64,000 nucleotides of DNA from SG8-30 sp963695155 (GTDB lineage: Bacteria; Pseudomonadota; Gammaproteobacteria; Steroidobacterales; Steroidobacteraceae), in NCBI GenBank assembly GCA_963695155.1, contig CAVOGD010000003.1, positions 62,001-126,000 on the forward strand, read 5' to 3'. The position numbers were made by a program, and so were the translations under genes. Each line of letters opens with the position of its first letter. Positions within the stretch are counted from its first letter, which is position 1. Under the pieces are notes generated by a model. It saw only the letters and a list, made by a program, of their open reading frames with translations, had not been told where the DNA came from and ran no database searches. Of this stretch, positions 1-8,209 are shown in pieces.

Positions 1-950
1 GCACCTGCCGCGGCTGCTGGCGCTGCGGCGCCGTGCGCGGTCGCGCATGATCGCGGCGCGGCCCGACCTGTTCATCGGCGTGGACGCGCCGGAATTCAAC
101 CTGAACTTCGCGCCGGCGCTGCACGCGGCGGGCATCCGCACGGTGCAGTACGTCAGCCCGCAGGTCTGGGCTTGGCGGCCGGGGCGCGTGGTGCGCATGG
201 CGCGGTTCCTCGACCTGGTGCTGTGCCTGCTGCCTTTCGAACAGCGCTTCTACGATGAGCACGGGCTGGCCGCCGAGTTCGTGGGCCACCCGCTGGCCGA
301 CCAGCTGCCGCTCGAGCCGGACCGGGCCGCCGCCCGCGCGGCGCTGGGCTTGCCCGCGTCGGGCGCGGTCGTGGCGGTGCTGCCGGGCAGCCGGCGCGGC
401 GAGGTGGCGCGGCTGGCCGCCGATTTCGCGGGCGCGGTGGCCTGGCTCGCCGCGCGGCGGCCGGGGCTGCGCTTCGTGGCGCCCATGGCCAGCGCCGCAG
501 CGCGCGAGGTGTTCCGCGCAGCGCTGGCCAGGCAGGCGCCGCGCGTAGCGGTGGAGCTGCTCGATGGCGGCTCGCCGGTGGCCCTGACGGCCGCGGACGT
601 GGTGCTGGTGGCCTCGGGCACCGCGACGCTGGAGACGCTGCTGTGCAAGCGGCCCATGGTCGTGGCCTACCGGCTCGGCCCCGCGACGGCCTGGCTGATC
701 CGCAGCCTTCGGCCTGATGAAGGCGCCGTACTTCTCGCAGCCGAACCTGCTGGCGGGCCGCCAGGTCGTGCCGGAGCTGCTGCAGGGCGACGTCACGCCG
801 CAGCGGCTGGGCGAGGAACTGCTGCACTGGCTCGATCACCCCGCCGAGTGCAGCGCGCTGGCGCGGCGGTTCACGGAGATCCACCGGCAATTGCGCCGCG
901 ACGCCAGCGAGCGCGCCGCGCAGGCCGTGCTGCGGTTGCTGGGAGAGGAG
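1..950 (+). CDS. lpxB: Lipid-A-disaccharide synthase, 5'-truncated and frameshifted
   Basis: LpxB joins UDP-2,3-diacylglucosamine and lipid X to form the lipid A disaccharide at the inner membrane. The start of the gene lies before the window. Visible LpxB blocks are IGVDAPEFN, YVSPQVWAWRPGR, VLPGSRRGEV, the substrate loop ASGTATLETLL and, after a frame change, MKAPYFSQPNLLAGR. The frame shifts by +1 near 707-709, in CGCAGCCTTCGGCCTG; removing one T restores a continuous protein. After the last LpxB-like residues (about 945) there is no stop codon. The frame stays open through a cluster of GGGGTCAGACCCC repeats and into rnhB. The identity is secure from the motifs and from the lpxB-rnhB-dnaE-accA order. 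The exact C-terminus cannot be fixed. Confidence 0.9.
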
Positions 951-1050
951 GGGTCGACCCGGGGTCAGACCCCGGAGGGCAGACTGCAGGGTCAGACCCC
1001 AGGGCGCGGACGGGCACGGAGTCTGACCCCTCTGGGGTCTGACTCCTCCG
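946..1050. repeat. GGGGTCAGACCCC repeat cluster A, between lpxB and rnhB
   Basis: A perfect core GGGGTCAGACCCC sits at 961-973 and an 11-bp-core copy at 989-1000. Two copies in inverse orientation (GTCTGACCCC, GGGGTCTGACTCC) lie at about 1019-1046. Direct copies on the left and inverted copies on the right make the cluster one large inverted repeat, as in clusters B and E. All of it is open in the shared lpxB/rnhB frame and would encode a linker rich in G, S, T, D and P. Confidence 0.9.
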
Positions 1051-1085
1051 AACCACTGGCCATGGCACCGCGCTTCCAAAGGAAG

Positions 1086-1685
1086 ATGTCGCCTGACCCC
1101 GCGATCCTCGTCGCCGGCGTGGACGAGGCCGGCCGTGGCCCGCTGGCCGGGCCGGTGTTCGCGGCGGCCGTGGTCCTCGACCCGGCGCAGCCGATCGAGG
1201 GACTGCGCGACTCGAAGCGGCTGGCGCCGGCGACGCGCGAGCGGCTCGCGCCCGTCATCCGCGACCGCTCGCTGGCCTTCGGGATCGGCTCCGCCGATGC
1301 CGCGGAAGTGGACGCCCTCAACATCGCCGGCGCGACCTGGCTGGCCATGCGGCGTGCCCTGCTGGCGCTGCCGCTGCGCCCCCGCCTGGTGCTGGTGGAC
1401 GGCAACCGGCTGCCGCCCCGCGGCCTGCTCGGCTTCGCCTGCCGTTGGCGGGCGGAAGTGCGCGGCGACGACCGCATTCCCGCCATCAGCGCGGCGTCCA
1501 TCCTGGCCAAGACCGCGCGCGATGCATGGATGCGCGAGGCGGCGCTGGCCTATCCGGGCTACGGCTTCGAGGCGCACAAGGGCTACCCGACCAGCCAGCA
1601 CCTTCAGGCACTTGCGAGGCTCGGACCCTGCGGCCTGCACCGGCGCAGTTTCGGGCCGGTAAAATCGTCCGCCACACCAGCCTGA
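1086..1685 (+). CDS. rnhB: Ribonuclease HII
   Basis: RNase HII cuts the RNA strand of RNA-DNA hybrids and removes misincorporated ribonucleotides. The protein of 199 residues has the family's N-terminal catalytic block VAGVDEAGRGPLAGPV (acidic pair D-E), then DSKRL, the AASILAKTARD block and the C-terminal YPTSQHLQAL segment. The ATG at 1086 is chosen because homology begins right after it; an in-frame ATG at 1062 is possible. The frame is open further upstream into lpxB through repeat cluster A, so an LpxB-RnhB read-through product is formally encoded, but I regard separate initiation as more likely. The gene precedes dnaE by 14 bases. Confidence 0.95.
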   Translation: MSPDPAILVAGVDEAGRGPLAGPVFAAAVVLDPAQPIEGLRDSKRLAPATRERLAPVIRDRSLAFGIGSADAAEVDALNIAGATWLAMRRALLALPLRPRLVLVDGNRLPPRGLLGFACRWRAEVRGDDRIPAISAASILAKTARDAWMREAALAYPGYGFEAHKGYPTSQHLQALARLGPCGLHRRSFGPVKSSATPA

Positions 1686-1699
1686 CGCCGCGCCCGCCG

Positions 1700-4600
1700 A
1701 TGCCCGAATTCGTCCACCTGCGCGTCCACACCGAGTACTCGCTCGTCGACGGCGTCGTGCGCGTGCCGCGCCTCGTGCAGGCGGTGGCCGACGCGGGCAT
1801 GCCGGCGGTGGCGCTGACCGACGAGTGCAACCTGTTCGCGATGGTCAAGTTCTACCGCGCGGCGCAGGCCAGCGGCATCAAGCCGCTGCTCGGCGTGGAC
1901 CTGCTGCTGCACGAGGCCGACGAGCGGGGCGACGGCTCGCGGCTCACGCTGCTGGCGCAGAACTACGACGGCTACCGCAACCTCTCGCGGCTGGTCACGC
2001 GCGCCTACCGGCAGGGGCAGCGCCGCGGCGTGCCGATGGTGGACCGCGCGTGGCTGGACGCCGGCTCCACCGCGCACACGATCGCGTTGTCGGGCGGACA
2101 CGCAGGCGACGTCGGGCGCGCGCTGCTGGCGGCACGCGCCGACGAGGCGGCCAGGCTGCTGGACGGCTGGCTGGCGCTGTTCCCCGACCGCTACTACCTG
2201 GAGGTGCAGCGCACCGGGCGCCCGGGCGAGGAGGAGTACATCCACGCGGCGCTGCAGCTGCTGGCCGACCGGCCGGCGCCGGTGGTGGCGACCAACGAGG
2301 TGCGCTTCCTGAGCCCGGACGATTTCGAGGCGCACGAGGCGCGGGTCTGCATCCAGCGGGGCGCGCGGCTCGACGACCCGGCGCGGCCGCGCAGCTACAC
2401 CGAGCAGCAGTACCTGCGCACCCCCGCCGAGATGGCGGCGCTGTTCGCGGACCTGCCGGAGGCGCTCGAGAACTCGGTGCAGATCGCCCGGCGCTGCTCG
2501 GTGGAGGTGCCGCTCGGGCAATCGTTCATGCCCGCCTTCCCGGTGCCGGACGGGCTGACCGCCGGCGCCTTCCTGCGGCGGGCGGCGGCGGACGGGCTGC
2601 AGTCGCGGCTGGCGGCCGCGGCGCGCGCGCCGCAGGCGCAGGCCCGCGACATCCCGCGCGACGACTACGACCGGCGGCTCGCGCTCGAGGTGGACGTGAT
2701 CTGCCAGATGGGCTTCGAGGGCTACTTCCTGATCGTCGCCGACTTCATCCGCTGGGCGCGCGACAACGACGTGCCGGTCGGGCCGGGCCGCGGCTCCGGC
2801 GCGGGCTCGCTGGTGGCGTGGGCGCTGGGCATCACCGACCTCGACCCGCTGCAGCACGACCTGCTGTTCGAGCGCTTCCTGAACCCCGAGCGGGTCTCCA
2901 TGCCGGACTTCGACATCGACTTCTGCATGGAGGGGCGCGACCGCGTCATCGACTACGTCGCGCAGAGCTACGGCCGCGAGCGGGTCTCGCAGATCATCAC
3001 CTTCGGCACCATGGCCGCGCGCGCCGTGGTGCGCGACGTCGGCCGCGTGCTGGGCCACCCGTACGGGTTCGCGGACAGCATCGCCAAGCTGGTGCCGTTC
3101 GAGCTGGGCATCACGCTGGACGAGGCGCTCGCCAAGGAGCCCGAGCTCAAGCGCCGCTACGACGCCGAGGACGGCGTGCGCGACCTGATCGACCTGGCGC
3201 GTTCGCTGGAGGGGCTGGCGCGCAACGCCGGCACGCACGCCGGCGGCGTCGTGATCGCGCCGTCCGAGCTGACCGACTTCATGCCGCTGTACTGCGAGCA
3301 GGGCGGCGAGGTCGTGCTGACCCAGCTCGACAAGGACGACGTCGAGCACATCGGCCTGGTGAAGTTCGACTTCCTGGGCCTGCGCACGCTGACGATCATC
3401 GCGCGCACGGTGGCACTGGTCAATCGCGCGCGGGCCGCCGCCGGCGAGCCGGCGCTGGACATCACGGCGCTGCCGCTCGACGACGTGGCCACGTTCCGCC
3501 TGCTCAAGTCCTGCCGCACGACCGCGGTGTTCCAGCTCGAGTCGCGCGGCATGAAGGACCTCGTGCGCCGGCTGCAGCCGGACTGCTTCGAGGACATCGT
3601 GGCGCTGCTCGCGCTGTTCCGCCCGGGCCCGCTGCAGTCCGGCCTGGTGGACGACTTCATCGAGCGCAAGCACGACCGCAGCGGGCGCCGCATCGACTAC
3701 CTGCACCCGCGCCTCGAGCCGGTGCTGAAGCCGACCTACGGCGTGATCCTGTACCAGGAGCAGGTCATGCAGATCGCGCAGGTGCTGGCCGGCTACACGC
3801 TGGGCGGCGCGGACCTGCTGCGGCGCGCGATGGGCAAGAAGAAGCCCGAGGAGATGGCCAAGCAGCGCTCGGTGTTCGTGGACGGCGCCACGGCGCAGGG
3901 CGTGCCGGCCGCGCTGTCGGCGCACATCTTCGACCTGATGGAGAAATTCGCGGGCTACGGCTTCAACCGGTCGCACTCGGCCGCCTACGCGATGCTGTCC
4001 TACCAGACCGCCTGGCTCAAGGCGCACTACCCGGAAGCGTTCATGGCGGCCGTGCTGTCGTCGGACATGGACAAGACCGACAAGGTGGTGACGATCATCA
4101 ACGAGTGCGCCAGCATGGGCCTCGAGGTGCTGCCGCCCGACGTCAATGCCTCGGCCTACGACTTCACCGTCGCGGGCGAGGGCAGCATCCGCTACGGCCT
4201 GGGCGCCGTGAAGGGCGTGGGCCAGGCGGCCGTCGAGGCCATCGTCGAGGAGCGCACCCGGGACGGTGCGTACCGCGACCTGGCCGACCTGTGCGCGCGC
4301 CTCGACCTGCAGCGCATCAACCGCCGCGCGCTCGAAGCGCTGGTCAAGGCCGGCAGCCTCGACGCGCTGGGGCCCAATCGCGCCACGCTGCTGCACAACC
4401 TGCCGGCGGCGCTGCAGCTCGGCGAGCAGCGCGCCCGCGCGCGCCAGGCGCGGCCAGGTGGACCTGTTCGGCCTGGCCACGCCCAACGTGGACGCCGGCG
4501 TGCCGCCGCCGCTGCCGCTGGAGCAGCAGCCGGACTGGTCGGAGTCCGTACGCCTGCAGTTCGAGCGGGACACGCTGGGCCTGTTCCTGACCGGTCACCC

Positions 4601-5254
4601 GATCGCCGAATACGAGGCCGAACTGGCGGCCATGGTGTCCGGCCGCATCGCCGACGTGACCGCGGGGCGCGCGGTGGGCGAGCCGCGCGGCTACGGCGCC
4701 GGCAAGCCGGTCACGGTCGCCGGCCTGGTGCTCGAGGTGCGCCGCCGCGGCAACCGCACGACGCTGGTGCTGGACGACCGCAGCGGCCAGCTCGAGGTCT
4801 CGCTGTTCGACGACGTGCTGCAGCAGCACCGCGAGCTGGTCGTGCGCGACGCGATCCTGCTGGTCGAGGGCCAGCTGCGCTTCGACGACTACATCGAGGA
4901 CTGGCGCCTGAACGCGCGCAAGCTGACCCTGCTGGACGAGGTGCGCGAGCGCGAGGCGCGGCGCATCGTGCTGCGCTGGCCGGCGAACGGCGACGGCCAG
5001 CGCCTGATCGGCGCACTGGAGGACATCCTGGCGCCGTTCCGCAACGGCCGCTGCGGCATCGCGCTGCAGTATTCCTCGGGCGACGCCCGTGCCGCCATCG
5101 CGCTGGGCGAGCAGTGGCGCGTGCGCCCGACCCGCGAGCTGATCGAACGTCTGGAAGGCCTGGTCGGGCGGGGCGGGGTGCGGGTGGTGTACGGCAAGCG
5201 CACCGCCGGGGGCGGCTATCGGCGATCCCCATGTATTACACTGGCCCCGTCTAA
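1700..5254 (+). CDS. dnaE: DNA polymerase III alpha subunit (frameshifted)
   Basis: This is the replicative polymerase catalytic subunit. An N-terminal PHP domain begins at FVHLRVHTEYSLVDG. The palm carries GPGRGSGAGSL and the catalytic aspartates in PDFDIDF, near residue 405. The beta-clamp and OB-fold region follows (VTVAGLVLEVRRRGNR). A +1 shift lies near 4445-4453: the text reads GCGCGGCCAGGTG where GCGGGCCAGGTG would give the expected QVDLFGL. Downstream of it the DnaE frame has no stop and runs into accA, so a second indel near 5180-5250 is likely. I end the gene at the TAA of the original frame. A second +1 change would instead end it at TGA 5275-5277, overlapping the accA ATG. Length of about 1,185 residues fits the family (E. 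coli 1,160). Confidence 0.93.
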   Translation: MPEFVHLRVHTEYSLVDGVVRVPRLVQAVADAGMPAVALTDECNLFAMVKFYRAAQASGIKPLLGVDLLLHEADERGDGSRLTLLAQNYDGYRNLSRLVTRAYRQGQRRGVPMVDRAWLDAGSTAHTIALSGGHAGDVGRALLAARADEAARLLDGWLALFPDRYYLEVQRTGRPGEEEYIHAALQLLADRPAPVVATNEVRFLSPDDFEAHEARVCIQRGARLDDPARPRSYTEQQYLRTPAEMAALFADLPEALENSVQIARRCSVEVPLGQSFMPAFPVPDGLTAGAFLRRAAADGLQSRLAAAARAPQAQARDIPRDDYDRRLALEVDVICQMGFEGYFLIVADFIRWARDNDVPVGPGRGSGAGSLVAWALGITDLDPLQHDLLFERFLNPERVSMPDFDIDFCMEGRDRVIDYVAQSYGRERVSQIITFGTMAARAVVRDVGRVLGHPYGFADSIAKLVPFELGITLDEALAKEPELKRRYDAEDGVRDLIDLARSLEGLARNAGTHAGGVVIAPSELTDFMPLYCEQGGEVVLTQLDKDDVEHIGLVKFDFLGLRTLTIIARTVALVNRARAAAGEPALDITALPLDDVATFRLLKSCRTTAVFQLESRGMKDLVRRLQPDCFEDIVALLALFRPGPLQSGLVDDFIERKHDRSGRRIDYLHPRLEPVLKPTYGVILYQEQVMQIAQVLAGYTLGGADLLRRAMGKKKPEEMAKQRSVFVDGATAQGVPAALSAHIFDLMEKFAGYGFNRSHSAAYAMLSYQTAWLKAHYPEAFMAAVLSSDMDKTDKVVTIINECASMGLEVLPPDVNASAYDFTVAGEGSIRYGLGAVKGVGQAAVEAIVEERTRDGAYRDLADLCARLDLQRINRRALEALVKAGSLDALGPNRATLLHNLPAALQLGEQRARARQARPGGPVRPGHAQRGRRRAAAAAAGAAAGLVGVRTPAVRAGHAGPVPDRSPDRRIRGRTGGHGVRPHRRRDRGARGGRAARLRRRQAGHGRRPGARGAPPRQPHDAGAGRPQRPARGLAVRRRAAAAPRAGRARRDPAGRGPAALRRLHRGLAPERAQADPAGRGARARGAAHRAALAGERRRPAPDRRTGGHPGAVPQRPLRHRAAVFLGRRPCRHRAGRAVARAPDPRADRTSGRPGRAGRGAGGVRQAHRRGRLSAIPMYYTGPV

Positions 5255-5273
5255 GCGCCGCGGTGCACTGCCG

Positions 5274-6233
5274 ATGACGCTGCAGTTCCTGGACTTCGAA
5301 CAGCCGATCGCCGAGCTCGAGGCCAAGATCGAGGAACTCAGGTTCCTCGGCGACGACGCCGACGTGGACGTCGGCGAGGAAGTGCAGCGGCTCGAGGCGA
5401 AGAGCAAGGCGCTGACCACCAGCGTCTTCGCCAGCCTGAGTTCCTGGCAGATCACGCAGCTGGCGCGGCACCCGCAGCGGCCGTACATGCTCGACTACGT
5501 GCCGATGCTGTTCACGGAGTTCGTCGAGCTGCACGGCGACCGCATGTTCGCGGACGACTCGGCGATGGTCGGCGGCACGGCCCGCCTCGACGGCCGCCCG
5601 GTCATGGTGGTGGGGCAGCAGAAGGGCCGCGACACCAAGGAGCGCGTGCGGCGCAACTACGGCATGCCGAAGCCGGAAGGCTATCGCAAGGCGCTCAGGC
5701 TGATGAAGCTGGCGGAACGGTTCGGGCTGCCGGTGGTCACGCTGATCGACACGCCGGGCGCCTATCCCGGCATCGGCTCGGAGGAACGCAACCAGTCGGA
5801 GGCCATCGCCCGCAACCTGTTCGAGATGGCCGAGCTCAGGGTGCCCGTCGTCAGTTGCGTGATCGGCGAGGGCGGCTCGGGCGGCGCGCTGGCGATCGGC
5901 GTCTGCGACCGGCTGCTGATGCTCCAGTACAGCATCTACTCGGTGATCTCGCCCGAGGGCTGCGCCTCCATCCTGTGGAAGAGCGCCGACAAGCGCGAGG
6001 TCGCGGCCGAGGCCATGGGCGTGACGGCCGAACGCCTGCGGCGACTGCGGCTGGTGGACGAGATCGTGCGCGAACCCCTGGGCGGCGCGCACCGCGACCC
6101 GCAGGCGATGGCCGAGTCGCTGCGGGCGGCGCTGGCGCGGCATCTGGAGGAAATCGCCAGCCTGCCGCCCGACGACCTGCTCGAGCGCCGGCGCCTGCGG
6201 CTGCGCGGCTTCGGCGTTTTCGGTGAGGCATGA
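5274..6233 (+). CDS. accA: Acetyl-CoA carboxylase carboxyltransferase subunit alpha
   Basis: AccA pairs with AccD to transfer the carboxyl group from carboxybiotin to acetyl-CoA, the first step of fatty acid synthesis. The product is 319 residues, the same length as E. coli AccA. It shows the family start LDFEQPIAELEAKIEEL, the CoA-site stretch GQQKGRDTKERVRRNYGMP, the segment IDTPGAYPGIGSEERNQSEAI and the oxyanion-hole GEGGSGGALAIG. The ATG at 5274 matches the usual start. The frame is open upstream into the shifted dnaE frame, almost certainly a consequence of an indel there. Repeat cluster B begins immediately after its stop codon. Confidence 0.97.
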   Translation: MTLQFLDFEQPIAELEAKIEELRFLGDDADVDVGEEVQRLEAKSKALTTSVFASLSSWQITQLARHPQRPYMLDYVPMLFTEFVELHGDRMFADDSAMVGGTARLDGRPVMVVGQQKGRDTKERVRRNYGMPKPEGYRKALRLMKLAERFGLPVVTLIDTPGAYPGIGSEERNQSEAIARNLFEMAELRVPVVSCVIGEGGSGGALAIGVCDRLLMLQYSIYSVISPEGCASILWKSADKREVAAEAMGVTAERLRRLRLVDEIVREPLGGAHRDPQAMAESLRAALARHLEEIASLPPDDLLERRRLRLRGFGVFGEA

Positions 6234-6332
6234 GGAGGGGTCAGACCCCCCAAGGGGGTCAGACCCCAGAGTGCCGGGAGCGTCAGCAGGTTGACGATTG
6301 GGGTCTGACCCTTCCAGGGTCTGACCCCTCCT
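6234..6332. repeat. GGGGTCAGACCCC repeat cluster B, between accA and tilS
   Basis: This is the clearest example of the family. The left arm holds two direct cores (GGAGGGGTCAGACCCC and AAGGGGGTCAGACCCCA). The right arm is the near-perfect inverse (TTGGGGTCTGACCC and AGGGTCTGACCCCTCC). A spacer of about 30 bases lies between them. Each core is itself a palindrome, so the unit can fold as two small hairpins per arm or as one long stem. It fills the whole accA-tilS gap and ends six bases before the tilS ATG. Confidence 0.95.
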
Positions 6333-6338
6333 GAGAAG

Positions 6339-7691
6339 ATGGTCCCGCCCTTCAACGCCGAGGTCCTGCGCGAGGCGCTCTGCGCGCGGATCCCTTCGCT
6401 GCCCGGCGCGCAACTATGCGTCGCGTTGTCGGGCGGCCTGGACTCGGTGGCCCTGCTGCACGCAGCCCATGAGCTGACACGGCTCGAGCCGGGACTGCTG
6501 CTGCGCGCCGTGCACGTGGATCACGGGCTGCAGGCCGGATCGGCCGCCTGGGCCGGGCGCTGCGCGGCCGCCTGCACGGCGCTCGGCGTGCCGCTCGAAG
6601 TCATCCGCCTGCGGCTCGCGGTCGACAAGGGTGCCAGCGTCGAGGCGGTGGCGCGCGCCGCGCGCTATGCCGCACTGGCCGATGCGTTGCGCGAAGGCGA
6701 GTGGCTGCTGACCGCGCAGCACGCGGACGACCAGCTCGAGACCGTGCTGCTGCAGTTGTTCCGCGGCGCCGGGGTCGCCGGGCTCGCGGCCATGCCGCAG
6801 GCGACGCCGCTGGGCCGGGGCATTCACCTGCGGCCGCTGCTCGGCATCGAGCGCGCGCAACTGCTCGCCTATGCGGTGCAGCGGGGCCTGCAGTGGAGCG
6901 AGGACCCCATGAATGCGGAATCGCGTTACGACCGCGCCTTCCTGCGCCACGAGGTGTTGCCCGCCATCCGGGCGCGCTGGCCGGCCGTGGCCCGCACGGT
7001 GGGCCGCAGCGCGCAGCACCTGGCCACGGCGCAGGGGCTGCTGGAGGGGCTGGCGACCGCGGATGCCGGCCCGCTGGTGGATGCGGCGGGCCGGCTCGAC
7101 GTGGCGGGGCTGCTGGCCCTGCCGCGCGACCGCCAGGCCAACCTGCTGCGCGGGTGGCTACACGCCCGCGGACTCGGCTATCCGGCCACGGCGCGGCTGC
7201 GCACCGTCATGGACAGCCTCACCGGCGCCCGCCCGGATGCCGAGCCGGTGGTGCGCTGGGCCACGGGGGAACTGCGTCGCTACCGCGGCCGGCTGTATGC
7301 GCTGCGCCCGCTGGCAGCGCCGCCGGCCGGGCCGGTGCGCGTGGACGCGGCCGCGGGATCCGTGCTGGAGCTGGGGCCGGGCCTGGGGACATTCAGCCTG
7401 GTGGCGGGCCGCACGGGCGGCCTGGCGGCCGATCCGTCCGCCCTTGTGACCATCCGCTTCCGTGCCGGCGGCGAGTCGCTGCGTCCGCACGCGGCGCGGC
7501 CGCGCAAGCAGCTGAGGCAGCTGTGCCAGGAGGCCGGCATCGTGCCCTGGCTGCGGCCGCACCTGCCGCTGGTGTTCATCGGGCCGCGGCTGGCCGCGGT
7601 GGGCGACCTGTGGCTCGACTGTGAACTCGCCGTGCCGCCCGGCGTGCCGGCGCTCACGCCGGTCTGGTCGGGGCGGCCCGCGCTGTACTAG
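6339..7691 (+). CDS. tilS: tRNA(Ile)-lysidine synthetase
   Basis: TilS makes lysidine at C34 of tRNA-Ile(CAU), changing its codon reading from AUG to AUA, and is normally essential. The 450-residue protein has the PP-loop SGGLDS at residues 31-36, the VDHGLQ segment, the TAQHADDQLETVLLQLFRG block and the EDPMNAE loop, followed by C-terminal substrate-binding domains. The start lies directly behind repeat cluster B, which therefore forms its leader. Its neighbour relation to accA is conserved in Gammaproteobacteria. It ends facing pilE, with only 16 bases between the two stop codons. Confidence 0.97.
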   Translation: MVPPFNAEVLREALCARIPSLPGAQLCVALSGGLDSVALLHAAHELTRLEPGLLLRAVHVDHGLQAGSAAWAGRCAAACTALGVPLEVIRLRLAVDKGASVEAVARAARYAALADALREGEWLLTAQHADDQLETVLLQLFRGAGVAGLAAMPQATPLGRGIHLRPLLGIERAQLLAYAVQRGLQWSEDPMNAESRYDRAFLRHEVLPAIRARWPAVARTVGRSAQHLATAQGLLEGLATADAGPLVDAAGRLDVAGLLALPRDRQANLLRGWLHARGLGYPATARLRTVMDSLTGARPDAEPVVRWATGELRRYRGRLYALRPLAAPPAGPVRVDAAAGSVLELGPGLGTFSLVAGRTGGLAADPSALVTIRFRAGGESLRPHAARPRKQLRQLCQEAGIVPWLRPHLPLVFIGPRLAAVGDLWLDCELAVPPGVPALTPVWSGRPALY

Positions 7692-7707
7692 CTATCGAGC
7701 TGGCGAT

Positions 7708-8157
7708 TCAGCGCCAGCACTCGGCGGTATTGTCGGCGCCGCCCGAGTCGGCCGCCGTGCGCACGCCGCGCTCGTTGATGCGGAAGGTGCGGCAGGCCGC
7801 GTCGGAGAACTGGTTGCCGCCGGCCGCCGCCGTGGCCGAGACCGTGTAGCCGATGGCATCGGCCGCGTCCACCGCCAGGGCGTACCAGCCGTTCTTGCTG
7901 GCGGCGGCGTGCTGCAGCTCGGACGCGGCGCAGTCCGGCGCCGCAGCGATGTTGTCCGCGTAGCTGTTGCACTGCAGGTAGAACTTCTCCTGCGCCGTCG
8001 ACAGCGCAAGCAGCGCGTCCTTGGCATCCGCGCGCTGGCTGCGCACCACGTACTGGCGATAGGAGGGCACCGCGATGGCGGTCAGGATGCCGATGATGAC
8101 CATGACGACGATCAGCTCCATGAGCGTGACGCCGCGTTGAGGGTGCAGGTGCTTCAT
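7708..8157 (-). CDS. pilE: Type IV pilin PilE (minor pilin)
   Basis: A type IV pilin-like protein of 149 residues. The prepilin leader ends at Gly9 (MKHLHPQRG), followed by VTLMELIVVMVIIGI. The conserved Glu is at position 5 of the predicted mature protein and an uninterrupted hydrophobic helix follows. Three cysteines in the globular part could form the pilin disulfide. It is the last gene of the minor-pilin cluster, behind pilY1, as PilE is in Pseudomonas and Xanthomonas. There it is a minor pilin that links the priming tip complex to the major pilin. Confidence 0.92.
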   Translation of the reverse strand: MKHLHPQRGVTLMELIVVMVIIGILTAIAVPSYRQYVVRSQRADAKDALLALSTAQEKFYLQCNSYADNIAAAPDCAASELQHAAASKNGWYALAVDAADAIGYTVSATAAAGGNQFSDAACRTFRINERGVRTAADSGGADNTAECWR

Positions 8158-8209
8158 GTGCTTGCTCCGGGCTGCCGCCCGGCCGCGGGTGCGGCCGGAC
8201 GGCAGGTCG

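Noticed and set aside
1604..4573. Long open frame of 989 codons on the minus strand opposite dnaE
   Set aside because: GC-rich codon bias leaves antisense frames open; the sequence is rich in R, H, A, Q and V, has no family motif, and lies entirely over dnaE.
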